Part shown: positions 8,635 to 16,392 of the stretch, piece by piece
Layout of the letters: each line of letters starts with the position of its first letter
Position numbering within the stretch: position 1 is the first letter of the stretch
Assembly: GCA_038317095.1 (NCBI GenBank)
Contig: JBBQBB010000007.1
Span: 1-64,000 of the forward strand
Direction: 5' to 3'
Origin: JAGXTF01 sp038317095
GTDB taxonomy: Bacteria > Bacteroidota > Bacteroidia > NS11-12g > UBA955
DNA: 64,000 bases
Translations under genes and position numbers: made by a program
The notes under the pieces: model-generated
What the model was told of the DNA's origin: nothing
The model's database searches: none
What the model saw: the letters and a program-made list of their open reading frames with translations, nothing else

Positions 8635-9405
8635 TTATTTATTCAGAAAAAAATCAAAGCTATCTCCGCGCAAACCAAGGCGCAATGTTTCCAATGGAAT
8701 CACCTCATTTGGTGCAATATTTCCCAAATTTACATTGGTACCATACAATTTAATGAACCAAACTTGTTGTGTTTTTTGAGGGGCTTCCCATAAAATATTC
8801 TCCAATGGAATTTTGCGAATAATTTCTGCTATTAAACCACTTCTTACTTCACCGGATCCTCTAAAAATACCCACAGTTCCGCTTTCACGCGCTTCCGCAA
8901 TTACTTTCCATGCGCCTGCTTCCAATTCTGTTTCCATTTGTTCAATCCACTCATAAGGAGGAATAATTTTCTCGCCGTCTTTGCTTCCAACCTCACTTAA
9001 AACAGTAGCTCGCGTGGCAAGTTTGCGGATGTATTCACATTTTACCTCATGGTCCATTTCTATGCTGCCATCACTTACTTCAACGTAGGTTATTCCGGTT
9101 TTGTCTAGCAACCGCAAATAATCTTCGTACTGGTTGCGTACAACATAAGCTTCGAATAATGTTCCGCCAAAGTAGACAGGAATATTGGCACTGTTGTATA
9201 GATTTATTTTGTCTTGAAGATTTGGGGTTACAAAGGAGGTTCCAAAGCCCAGTTTTACAATATCTGTATATTCAGCGCTGGTGTTTAAAAAGTTTTCAGC
9301 TTCTCGCAAGCTTAAACCTTTGTCCATAACCATAGTTAGCCCGACGTGTCTGTTTTTTTTGGTGCGGTTGGGGAGTTGTGATAGGTTAAATAAATCAGTA
9401 TTCAT
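8635..9405 (-). CDS. phosphosulfolactate synthase-like protein (ComA family)
   Basis: A 256-residue protein that resembles the ComA family throughout: TMVMDKGLSLREAENFL, DIVKLGFGTSFV, VYFGGTLFEAYV, YVEVSDGSIEM and the KVIAEARESGTVGIF block. ComA adds sulfite to phosphoenolpyruvate to give phosphosulfolactate, the first step of coenzyme M synthesis in methanogens. In a bacterium the product could feed sulfolactate or sulfonate metabolism, perhaps sulfonolipids, but this is inference. The gene is 1 bp from the TPR gene upstream, so the two are surely co-transcribed. No other coenzyme M genes are nearby. Confidence 0.87.
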   Translation of the reverse strand: MNTDLFNLSQLPNRTKKNRHVGLTMVMDKGLSLREAENFLNTSAEYTDIVKLGFGTSFVTPNLQDKINLYNSANIPVYFGGTLFEAYVVRNQYEDYLRLLDKTGITYVEVSDGSIEMDHEVKCEYIRKLATRATVLSEVGSKDGEKIIPPYEWIEQMETELEAGAWKVIAEARESGTVGIFRGSGEVRSGLIAEIIRKIPLENILWEAPQKTQQVWFIKLYGTNVNLGNIAPNEVIPLETLRLGLRGDSFDFFLNK

Positions 9406-9406
9406 C

Positions 9407-10852
9407 TTATATTTCAGGATTGATATAGCGGGCTATGATACGAAGTAAACTACCCGCTTTTTTTAATTCAGGTGCAAAAATAAACATTTGTGCATGATCT
9501 TCTGCATTTACGGATAAAGCGGTTTCCAATAAATATTCTGCTGCAGCTTGCTGCCCTGTTAAATAACATAGGGCCGATAGCCTGTACATCAACTTGTGGC
9601 TATTGGGATTCTGTTTCAAACCAAGCTGCGTAGTTTCCAACGATTTATCCGTGTCACCGGTTTCGTAAAGCGCCACACCATAGTCTAGCCAAGCTTCCTC
9701 GGCTTCTGGGTGTAACTCAATAATCACTGCATAAAGGGCAGCCCATTTGTCGTTTTCACTGGCTCCAAAATAGGCAGCAGCTAGCACTATGCCATAATCT
9801 GGCTCGGTAACGTTTAATTCATAGGCCCTTTCTAAATAAGGCACTGCAGCTGGGTAATTTTGTTCGTAATGGAAAGTAAGTCCCATGCTATACCAACTTT
9901 CGCTGTCTTGGGGAGCTTTTTTTAAAATTTCCCTATAAACTTGTCGTGCTTCTGTTATTTTGTCTGTTTCATACAAACTCCAGGCATATAAACCTTGCAA
10001 TTCATCTAGTGCACCGGGACTAAACCGTAGTTGTTGTTCTAGAAAATGGGCGATAAAATCTGTGTATTTTTCAGTTTCATATTCCGATTCTAAATAACCA
10101 ATCCAAGCCTCCAAAAAGTTTTCATTGATGGTAACAGCATAATCAAATGCCAACAATGCTTTTTCGTGGTTTTCTAATTCTAGATAGGCGGTTCCGAGTA
10201 AAAACCATGCATCTTCTGAAAATGGATCATCATCCACCATTTTTTCCAACAATGGAACAAGGTGCGTTACTTGCTCTTTTTCTAGGTTGCCTGTTAACCA
10301 TTTTTCTAAAATATAGCCAACATCGGAGCCATTTTGCAATGCACGATCCAATACAGGAATGGCCAATTCAAATTGTCCGTAAAAAATCAACAACTCCAAA
10401 AAATCTTCCAAGGATTCTTCATCGTTGCCTGCCAATTCTAATCCTTTGTTCATGGCTTCTATGGCTTTTGCTTTTCTGCCTTCTAAGGAAAGGATGAGGG
10501 ATTCAACAAAATACAAGGATGGCTCAAATGCATTGTATTCGGTAGCTTGCGCCAAATATTTTCTGGCCAAACGGTAGTTTTTTTCTCTAATTAATACTTC
10601 TGCCATGTGTATTGCAAAAACAGGAATATATGGAAACTGGTCTAACCCAGCCTCTAAAACCGTTTTCATAAGATTCAAGGCACGCTTTTCTTCATTGGTT
10701 TGGATTTGATTTAAAGAATAATAACGAAAGATTTCGAGCAGTTCACGGGGTGAAAAATCCTCGCGGCGGTGGCTTTCAAACTCCTTAACCAATTCTTCAA
10801 CGTTGCCATCGAAACCCTCTTCGTCGTCCCAGTCTGATGGAAAAAAACTCAT
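9407..10852 (-). CDS. tetratricopeptide repeat protein
   Basis: A 481-residue protein made of helical repeats. Clear TPR units include DAWFLLGTAYLELENHEKAL, SWYSMGLTFHYEQNYPAAVPYLERA and AWLDYGVALYETGDTDKSLE. The N-terminus is acidic and has no signal peptide, so it is a cytoplasmic scaffold or binding protein. It is the first gene of the minus-strand group with the ComA-like and nitroreductase genes and has a perfect -7 box 5 bp upstream. No partner can be named. Confidence 0.88.
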   Translation of the reverse strand: MSFFPSDWDDEEGFDGNVEELVKEFESHRREDFSPRELLEIFRYYSLNQIQTNEEKRALNLMKTVLEAGLDQFPYIPVFAIHMAEVLIREKNYRLARKYLAQATEYNAFEPSLYFVESLILSLEGRKAKAIEAMNKGLELAGNDEESLEDFLELLIFYGQFELAIPVLDRALQNGSDVGYILEKWLTGNLEKEQVTHLVPLLEKMVDDDPFSEDAWFLLGTAYLELENHEKALLAFDYAVTINENFLEAWIGYLESEYETEKYTDFIAHFLEQQLRFSPGALDELQGLYAWSLYETDKITEARQVYREILKKAPQDSESWYSMGLTFHYEQNYPAAVPYLERAYELNVTEPDYGIVLAAAYFGASENDKWAALYAVIIELHPEAEEAWLDYGVALYETGDTDKSLETTQLGLKQNPNSHKLMYRLSALCYLTGQQAAAEYLLETALSVNAEDHAQMFIFAPELKKAGSLLRIIARYINPEI

Positions 10853-10857
10853 TGGGT

Positions 10858-10865
10858 CAAAAATA
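10858..10865 (-). promoter_or_regulatory. candidate -7 box of the TPR/comA transcript
   Basis: Reads TATTTTTG on the minus strand, a perfect TAnnTTTG. It ends 5 bp before the ATG at 10852, which predicts a leaderless or near-leaderless message. Confidence 0.5.
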
Positions 10866-10912
10866 TGAATAGAGTTTGTCGATTTTGCATGTATTTGTTA
10901 ATTACATACCTC

Positions 10913-10920
10913 TATTTTTG
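10913..10920 (+). promoter_or_regulatory. candidate -7 box of the M1 peptidase gene
   Basis: TATTTTTG, a perfect TAnnTTTG, followed 8 bp later by the ATG at 10929. A TTTG at 10894-10897 is rather too close to be an ideal -33 box. Confidence 0.5.
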
Positions 10921-10928
10921 CACAGTTT

Positions 10929-13900
10929 ATGGACAATCTGCGTTTTATCGGCATTCTAGCCGCTTGTTTTGTTGCCGAATTTCTACAATTGCTAAGCTCC
11001 CAATCGCTGCCAGTGCAAAAACACCTAGAGAGGCAATCTGACTGGCAACAAAAAGTAGATCATACAATTACCGCACTTCTTGAGCCTAGTTCTCGAAGGA
11101 TAATTGCTACTGAAAAAGTAACATACACCAATAACAGTCCTACTGCATTGTCAGAAATTTGGTTTCATGTTTGGCCCAACGCTTTTAAAAACAATGAAAC
11201 GGGTTATGGAGTAGAAGCCAAAATAAATGGGAATGCAAAGTATTTTAATGCGCAAAAAACAGACCGAGGTTGGGTAGAAGGTTTGGATTTTAAAATTAAC
11301 GGCATTAAACAAAAATGGAGTTATCATCCCAAGTATAACGACATTGTTAAATTGGAAGTGGTTAATGCCATCGAAAGTGGATCAAGCATTGAAATTGAAA
11401 TTCCATTTACCGTAAAATTGCCTTGGCTGTTTTCTAGAATGGGTGTTAATGAAAATATATTTGCTGTAACACAGTGGTATCCTAAGCCAGCGGTTTATGA
11501 TGTAAATGGATGGAACGTTTTTCCGTACAAAGACCAGGGAGAATATTACAGCGAATTTGGAGATTATAAAGTTTCTTTAACCGTGCCGTCTGATTTTGTT
11601 GTGGGTGCTACTGGAAAATTGCTTGATACGGCTGAGTGGAATTGGATGGCCACTTTGATTGGAGAGGGGAAAAATGAACGCAGTAAATCGGATGTAAAAA
11701 TACTCGAATATTCCCAAAAAAATATCCCAGATTTCGCGTGGTTTGCTTCACCAGATTTTAGAGTTACAATGAAGGATGTATCGCTTCCAGATGGGCGTAT
11801 TGTAAAAACTTTGGCATTTTTGAAATCGAAATATGAATCCAAAAAAATGCAAAAAACAAATGGAGTTGAAATTACAGATGCCATTGAAACTGCATTAAAA
11901 TATTATTCTTCCCGTGTGGGAAATTATCCTTATGATTATTGTTCTGTTGTGATAGGGCCATTGCAAGGTGCAGGCGGGATGGAATATCCTATGATCACCA
12001 TTTGTGGCGATGCAAGTGAAGGGACAATCATTCATGAAGTTGGACACAATTGGTTTCAATGTGTTCTTGGAAGTCAGGAAAGAGATCATCCTTGGATGGA
12101 TGAAAGCATCAATACATTTTTTCATACACAGGCATCCACTGAAAAGGAAAAGGAATTTTCACCTGGAGACAAAGTTGATGCTAACTCAGCACTTTTGCAA
12201 TTTAGACTTACGCATGATATTGGATTGTTTCAAACGGGAAATTTGGTTTCTGGGGCATATCATCCATTCAATTATGGTACCATTGTATATGGGGCCAATC
12301 CGCGCAGGTTTTATTATTTGCAAGAATATTTGGGAAAAAAAATATTTGATTCTTGCATGCATTTGTATTTTATTAGATGGCAATTTAAACACCCGTTACC
12401 TGAAGATATTCAGCTTGTATTTGAATTGGTTTCAAAGCGAAAACTCGATTGGTTTTTTGAAGGTTTAATTTCTGGTAGTACTCCAGATTTCGCCATACAA
12501 AAAATAAAGAAAGCCAAAGACGGTTATTTGGTAACAGTTAAAAATAAAGGACTATACGCAGTTCCAGTAAAGTTAGGGAGTAGACGCAGCACAGTAAAAA
12601 ATGAGATTTGGTTAAATGGCAATGATACAACTGTTTTTGTTGCTGGAAAACCAGAGCAATTTTCTTTAAATCCAAGTGGATATTTGCTGGAATCGAATTA
12701 TTCTAACAACGATGCCAGTGCAAAAGGCATTTTAAAAACGTGGGATAAAATCGCCATTGGTTTTCCCAATTTATATAAAAGAGGAACGCAGCGGATTTGG
12801 TTTATTCCCAATGTTTTTTCATCCAATGCCTATGATGGTTTTATGCCAGGTTTGGTGCTAACAAATTTTAATGTACCACGCCGAAATTGGGAGTTTTGGG
12901 CAGTACCCATGTATGGTGTAAAGAGCAAGCAATTTACAGGTATGGCCAATGTGCAACGCAATATATTTCACAAAAAGGGTCCATTATCTATTACGGAAAT
13001 ATCCATGCGTTTTGCCACTTTCGGTTTTAATCCAGACAATGTTAATAGATTGAATTCTTTTTATCATTATGCCCCTGTAGTTTCATTTTATTTAAAAAGA
13101 AAAAAATACTGGATACAAAATATTGTGGAAGTAGAATATGATAAAAATAGAATTACAAAATCTTATTGGGTTGCCCCTGGGGATATTCGAAATCGTTATT
13201 CTCCAGACCTTCAAAATGATTTATTACGCATAGCATTTACAAAAAATGTATATAGAAAAATATCGCCAGGTAAATTTATTTTACAACTGGATATGGGTAG
13301 AAATTATGCAAATAAAATAGGAAATGATTCTGCATATCAATTTGCAAAGGCTACCTTAATTGTCGATAAATTTATACCCTATAAAAATAAGCAGAAAAAA
13401 ACATTTGGTTTTTATGTAAAAGGTTTTGCTGAAACTTTTATTCACCAGAAAAATCAAGGAAACACAAGTGGGGTTTACAATCCGGTTGTCAGCGGTGCAA
13501 ATGGTGGAAACGACTATGGATATAGGCAAACGATGTTTAAACGGAGTGCAACTTTTAACAATGGATCGGTATGGAATAACCAACTGTTGCCCAATGGAAT
13601 TGGAATGCGGATGGTCCCAAATATTATGGCTAAAAGCTGGTGTGCAGGTGTAAATGCCCAAACACACTTATTCCCTGGCATAGATTTGCAAGTTTTTGGA
13701 GATGCTGTGGTTGCAAATACGAATGCAAAAGCATCTGAATTGTTTTATACTGCAGGGATTACTTATTCTCAGCGTATTGGAAACAATATATTTTACGAAT
13801 TAAGCCTACCTTTGGTCTATAGTTCTAATGCACAAGCCGGCACCACCCCGAAGGAATTTTACAAGTATATGAATTTTAGAATTTCTTTAAATATGTATAA

Positions 13901-13934
13901 ACCTACACGGCTTATTCGCAATATTTATCAATAG
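10929..13934 (+). CDS. secreted M1 family metallopeptidase
   Basis: A 1001-residue protein with an N-terminal hydrophobic segment that looks like a signal peptide. Around residue 362 it has HEVGHNW and, after exactly 18 residues, the Glu of WMDESINTFF, which is the M1 zinc motif HExxH-x18-E. Upstream is GAGGMEYPMI, the substrate-binding GxMEN-type loop in a variant form. M1 enzymes are mostly aminopeptidases. The last 350 residues are strand-rich with alternating aromatic residues (for example FYLRAxxF-like phrases) and may form an extra domain or a surface-bound barrel-like region seen in long Bacteroidota M1 proteins. It is followed 1 bp later by rmuC. Confidence 0.92.
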   Translation: MDNLRFIGILAACFVAEFLQLLSSQSLPVQKHLERQSDWQQKVDHTITALLEPSSRRIIATEKVTYTNNSPTALSEIWFHVWPNAFKNNETGYGVEAKINGNAKYFNAQKTDRGWVEGLDFKINGIKQKWSYHPKYNDIVKLEVVNAIESGSSIEIEIPFTVKLPWLFSRMGVNENIFAVTQWYPKPAVYDVNGWNVFPYKDQGEYYSEFGDYKVSLTVPSDFVVGATGKLLDTAEWNWMATLIGEGKNERSKSDVKILEYSQKNIPDFAWFASPDFRVTMKDVSLPDGRIVKTLAFLKSKYESKKMQKTNGVEITDAIETALKYYSSRVGNYPYDYCSVVIGPLQGAGGMEYPMITICGDASEGTIIHEVGHNWFQCVLGSQERDHPWMDESINTFFHTQASTEKEKEFSPGDKVDANSALLQFRLTHDIGLFQTGNLVSGAYHPFNYGTIVYGANPRRFYYLQEYLGKKIFDSCMHLYFIRWQFKHPLPEDIQLVFELVSKRKLDWFFEGLISGSTPDFAIQKIKKAKDGYLVTVKNKGLYAVPVKLGSRRSTVKNEIWLNGNDTTVFVAGKPEQFSLNPSGYLLESNYSNNDASAKGILKTWDKIAIGFPNLYKRGTQRIWFIPNVFSSNAYDGFMPGLVLTNFNVPRRNWEFWAVPMYGVKSKQFTGMANVQRNIFHKKGPLSITEISMRFATFGFNPDNVNRLNSFYHYAPVVSFYLKRKKYWIQNIVEVEYDKNRITKSYWVAPGDIRNRYSPDLQNDLLRIAFTKNVYRKISPGKFILQLDMGRNYANKIGNDSAYQFAKATLIVDKFIPYKNKQKKTFGFYVKGFAETFIHQKNQGNTSGVYNPVVSGANGGNDYGYRQTMFKRSATFNNGSVWNNQLLPNGIGMRMVPNIMAKSWCAGVNAQTHLFPGIDLQVFGDAVVANTNAKASELFYTAGITYSQRIGNNIFYELSLPLVYSSNAQAGTTPKEFYKYMNFRISLNMYKPTRLIRNIYQ

Positions 13935-13935
13935 A

Positions 13936-15321
13936 ATGGCAAGTTCTATGCTGTATATTTTATTTATTTTGTTACTTATTGTAATAATTCTGCAATGCAT
14001 TTTACTTTTTAACAAAAATGGATCTGCAGATTTTATTTCGATGAATCAACGCTTGGACGGTTTTGATTCCAAATTAAGCAATGAGTTTTCGATAAGCAGA
14101 AAGGAACAATCAGAGAGCCAGCAAGGCACACGGTTTGAGGTAACGACCTTGTTTGGCAATTTAAGTACAGGCCTTTTTGAATCGTTAAAAAAGTCGCAAG
14201 ACGACACAGTACTGTTAAGCAAAACCCTCTCAGAAAATGTAAAGTACCTAAACGATACGATGAAGCAGCGCGTGGATGACCTTGTGAATAGGAATGATCT
14301 TTTTCGCAAGGAAATGGAGGAACGGTTAAAAGAGATGCGAACTACCCTAGAGAGTAAAGTGGGAGAAATGCAAGTGAGCAATGAAAAAAAGTTAGAAGAG
14401 ATGCGGCTTACAGTGGATGAGAAATTGCAAAAAACTTTGGATGAACGATTGTCTGAGAGTTTTAAACAAGTAAGTGAAAGACTGGAACAGGTGCATAAAG
14501 GATTGGGTGAAATGCAGAATTTGGCCCAAGATGTGGGTGGGTTGAAGAAGGTGCTAAGCAATGTAAAAACCCGCGGCATGATGGGTGAGATTCAATTGGG
14601 TGCCATTTTAGAAAATATACTTGCACCTGGGCAGTATAGACAGAATGTAAGAACCAAACCAGGCAGCGCGGAAGTGGTTGAATTTGCTATATGTTTGCCG
14701 GGTAAAGATGAAGATGGACAGGAAGTGTTATTGCCCATTGATGCTAAATTTCCCATTGAAGCATATGGTCGTTTGGTAGATGCTTATGACGCTATAGACC
14801 CTTTGGGTATTGAAGCGGCAAGAAAAGCCATGGAAACAGAAATGAAACGCTGTGCGAAGGACATACGAGACAAATATCTTTCGCCACCGCATACTACGGA
14901 TTTTGGCATCTTATTTTTACCCACAGAAGGTTTGTTTGCAGAAGTGGTGCGTAATACTTCATTAATAGAAATTTTACAAAGGGAATATAGGGTGGTTATT
15001 AGCGGTCCTACCACTTTGGGGGCGTTTCTTAACTCATTAAATATGGGGTTCCGCACATTAACCATAGAGAAACGGAGCAGCGAAGTGTGGAAAATACTAG
15101 GTGTGGTGCGCAAAGAATTCGACCTTTTTGGGGGAGTTTTGGAAAAAGCCCAAGATAAAATTAAAAAAGCTGGCGAAGACATTGAAAAGCTTGTCGGCAC
15201 GCGCACACGTGTTATTCAGCGCACACTCAGAGGTATTGATAGTCTGCCCGTTGGTAGTGAAAATCCGTTACTTCGTCTACCAGAGGAGACAGATGAAGAA
15301 ACTTTAGAAGATAATTCCTGA
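13936..15321 (+). CDS. rmuC: RmuC family protein
   Basis: A 461-residue protein. Residues 5-27 form a hydrophobic membrane anchor. Residues about 30-200 are a long coiled coil rich in Glu, Lys and Leu. The RmuC domain follows: KTRGMMGEIQLGAILENIL, then YRQNVRTKPGS, LPIDAKFPIEAYGRLVDAYD and GPTTLGAFLNSLNMGFRTL. RmuC limits inversions between short inverted repeats in E. coli and carries a nuclease-like fold. It lies 1 bp after the M1 peptidase gene and 14 bp before a small lipoprotein gene; the link with the peptidase seems only positional. Confidence 0.93.
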   Translation: MASSMLYILFILLLIVIILQCILLFNKNGSADFISMNQRLDGFDSKLSNEFSISRKEQSESQQGTRFEVTTLFGNLSTGLFESLKKSQDDTVLLSKTLSENVKYLNDTMKQRVDDLVNRNDLFRKEMEERLKEMRTTLESKVGEMQVSNEKKLEEMRLTVDEKLQKTLDERLSESFKQVSERLEQVHKGLGEMQNLAQDVGGLKKVLSNVKTRGMMGEIQLGAILENILAPGQYRQNVRTKPGSAEVVEFAICLPGKDEDGQEVLLPIDAKFPIEAYGRLVDAYDAIDPLGIEAARKAMETEMKRCAKDIRDKYLSPPHTTDFGILFLPTEGLFAEVVRNTSLIEILQREYRVVISGPTTLGAFLNSLNMGFRTLTIEKRSSEVWKILGVVRKEFDLFGGVLEKAQDKIKKAGEDIEKLVGTRTRVIQRTLRGIDSLPVGSENPLLRLPEETDEETLEDNS

Positions 15322-15335
15322 AATTTGCAGAATCT

Positions 15336-15725
15336 ATGAATAAGTATCTTATCATCATTAGCATGGCCTTGCTATCTCTAGAAGGGTGTAAAAAATACCC
15401 TGATGGACCTTCATTTAGCCTATTGCCTAGAAGAGAGAGAATAGAAGGTAAGTGGATAGCCACATCCGTTAAATACAATTCTACAGACTCAACAGCTAGC
15501 TATAAAAATAACATTTGGGAATTTACCCGGCAGTTTTCAGTGATTCTTCAAATTCATGATAAGAAATACAATGGGGTATGGAGTACCCAAAACAATGACA
15601 AAGATTTTGTGATAGATTACGATGGAGGCAGCCGAGAATCTTATAAAATATTAAAATTGACAGACAAGCAATTTGTGTTTAGAAATAAAACAACACAGCT
15701 TGAATTTAATTTAGTACCCCAATAA
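15336..15725 (+). CDS. small lipoprotein, lipocalin-like
   Basis: A 129-residue protein with a signal ending in SLEGC (Cys18), hence a likely lipoprotein. The mature part starts RIEGKWIATSVKYN and continues with short antiparallel strands (WEFTRQFSVILQI, YNGVWSTQ, FVIDYDGG, YKILKLTDKQFVFR). This G-x-W start and strand order are common in small lipocalin-like Bacteroidota lipoproteins. The function is unknown. It lies 2 bp before the LysE-type gene. Confidence 0.78.
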   Translation: MNKYLIIISMALLSLEGCKKYPDGPSFSLLPRRERIEGKWIATSVKYNSTDSTASYKNNIWEFTRQFSVILQIHDKKYNGVWSTQNNDKDFVIDYDGGSRESYKILKLTDKQFVFRNKTTQLEFNLVPQ

Positions 15726-15727
15726 TT

Positions 15728-16357
15728 GTGTATTACCTAGCACCATTTCTATATGGCATAGGCACTGGTTTTTTAATGAGTGTGCTGCTGGGTGTAATTT
15801 TTTTTATGCTCATTCAAACGGGTATTAAACATGGCCCTAAAAAGGGTTGGGCAATAGCTGCGGGCGTCGTTTCTGGAGATATAATTTTTGTCTTTTTGGC
15901 GATAACTTTTACTGCTTACATTTCTGAATTTTTAAAACACCATGAGAACAAAGCTTCGTTTTTTGGAGGTATTGTTTTACTTATTATGGGTTTTACAACC
16001 TTTATAAAAAAAAGAAAGAATATTGAAGAAGATTCGAAAATTTCAAAAGCCAAATATACAAGAGATTTTTTTATAAAGCCTTTTATTGTTAATTTTGCAA
16101 ATCCTGCAAATGCTGCTTGGTGGATAGGTTTATACAGCATTCCGCCTGCCGTAAATTACTTTCTGGACCAAAAAATAATATTTGCTTTTGGAGCAATTTC
16201 CACTGTGTTTTTTACCGAAGTTGGGATTGCATATGGCGCTGCAGCTTTAAAGAAATTTATCACCCCTAAAATATTGAAGCGAATAGACATGGTTGTGGGT
16301 GTAGCCCTAATTTTTGTCGCTTTAAGATTGCTTTCTGCAGCAGTCGGTATTTTCTAA
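15728..16357 (+). CDS. LysE/RhtB-type amino-acid exporter
   Basis: A 209-residue membrane protein with about six hydrophobic segments. The N-terminal FLYGIGTGFLMSVLLGVIFFML and the later FVNFANPANAAWWIGLY fit the LysE superfamily, where a conserved N-P-A near the middle is typical. Members export amino acids or related small molecules; the substrate here is open. The start is GTG at 15728, 2 bp after the lipoprotein stop; a downstream ATG would remove part of the first helix, so GTG is preferred. Confidence 0.85.
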   Translation: MYYLAPFLYGIGTGFLMSVLLGVIFFMLIQTGIKHGPKKGWAIAAGVVSGDIIFVFLAITFTAYISEFLKHHENKASFFGGIVLLIMGFTTFIKKRKNIEEDSKISKAKYTRDFFIKPFIVNFANPANAAWWIGLYSIPPAVNYFLDQKIIFAFGAISTVFFTEVGIAYGAAALKKFITPKILKRIDMVVGVALIFVALRLLSAAVGIF

Positions 16358-16380
16358 TTTTATTTCACCCTAAAAATTTG

Positions 16381-16388
16381 TAAATTTG
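16381..16388 (+). promoter_or_regulatory. candidate -7 box of the BNR-repeat gene
   Basis: TAAATTTG, a perfect TAnnTTTG, only 4 bp before the ATG at 16393. This would give a leaderless transcript. Confidence 0.45.
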
Positions 16389-16392
16389 TTTC

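Noticed and set aside
14046..14579. 177-codon minus-strand frame
   Set aside because: It is the complement of the rmuC coiled-coil region; Ser/Phe-rich shadow frames are expected opposite Glu/Lys-rich helices.
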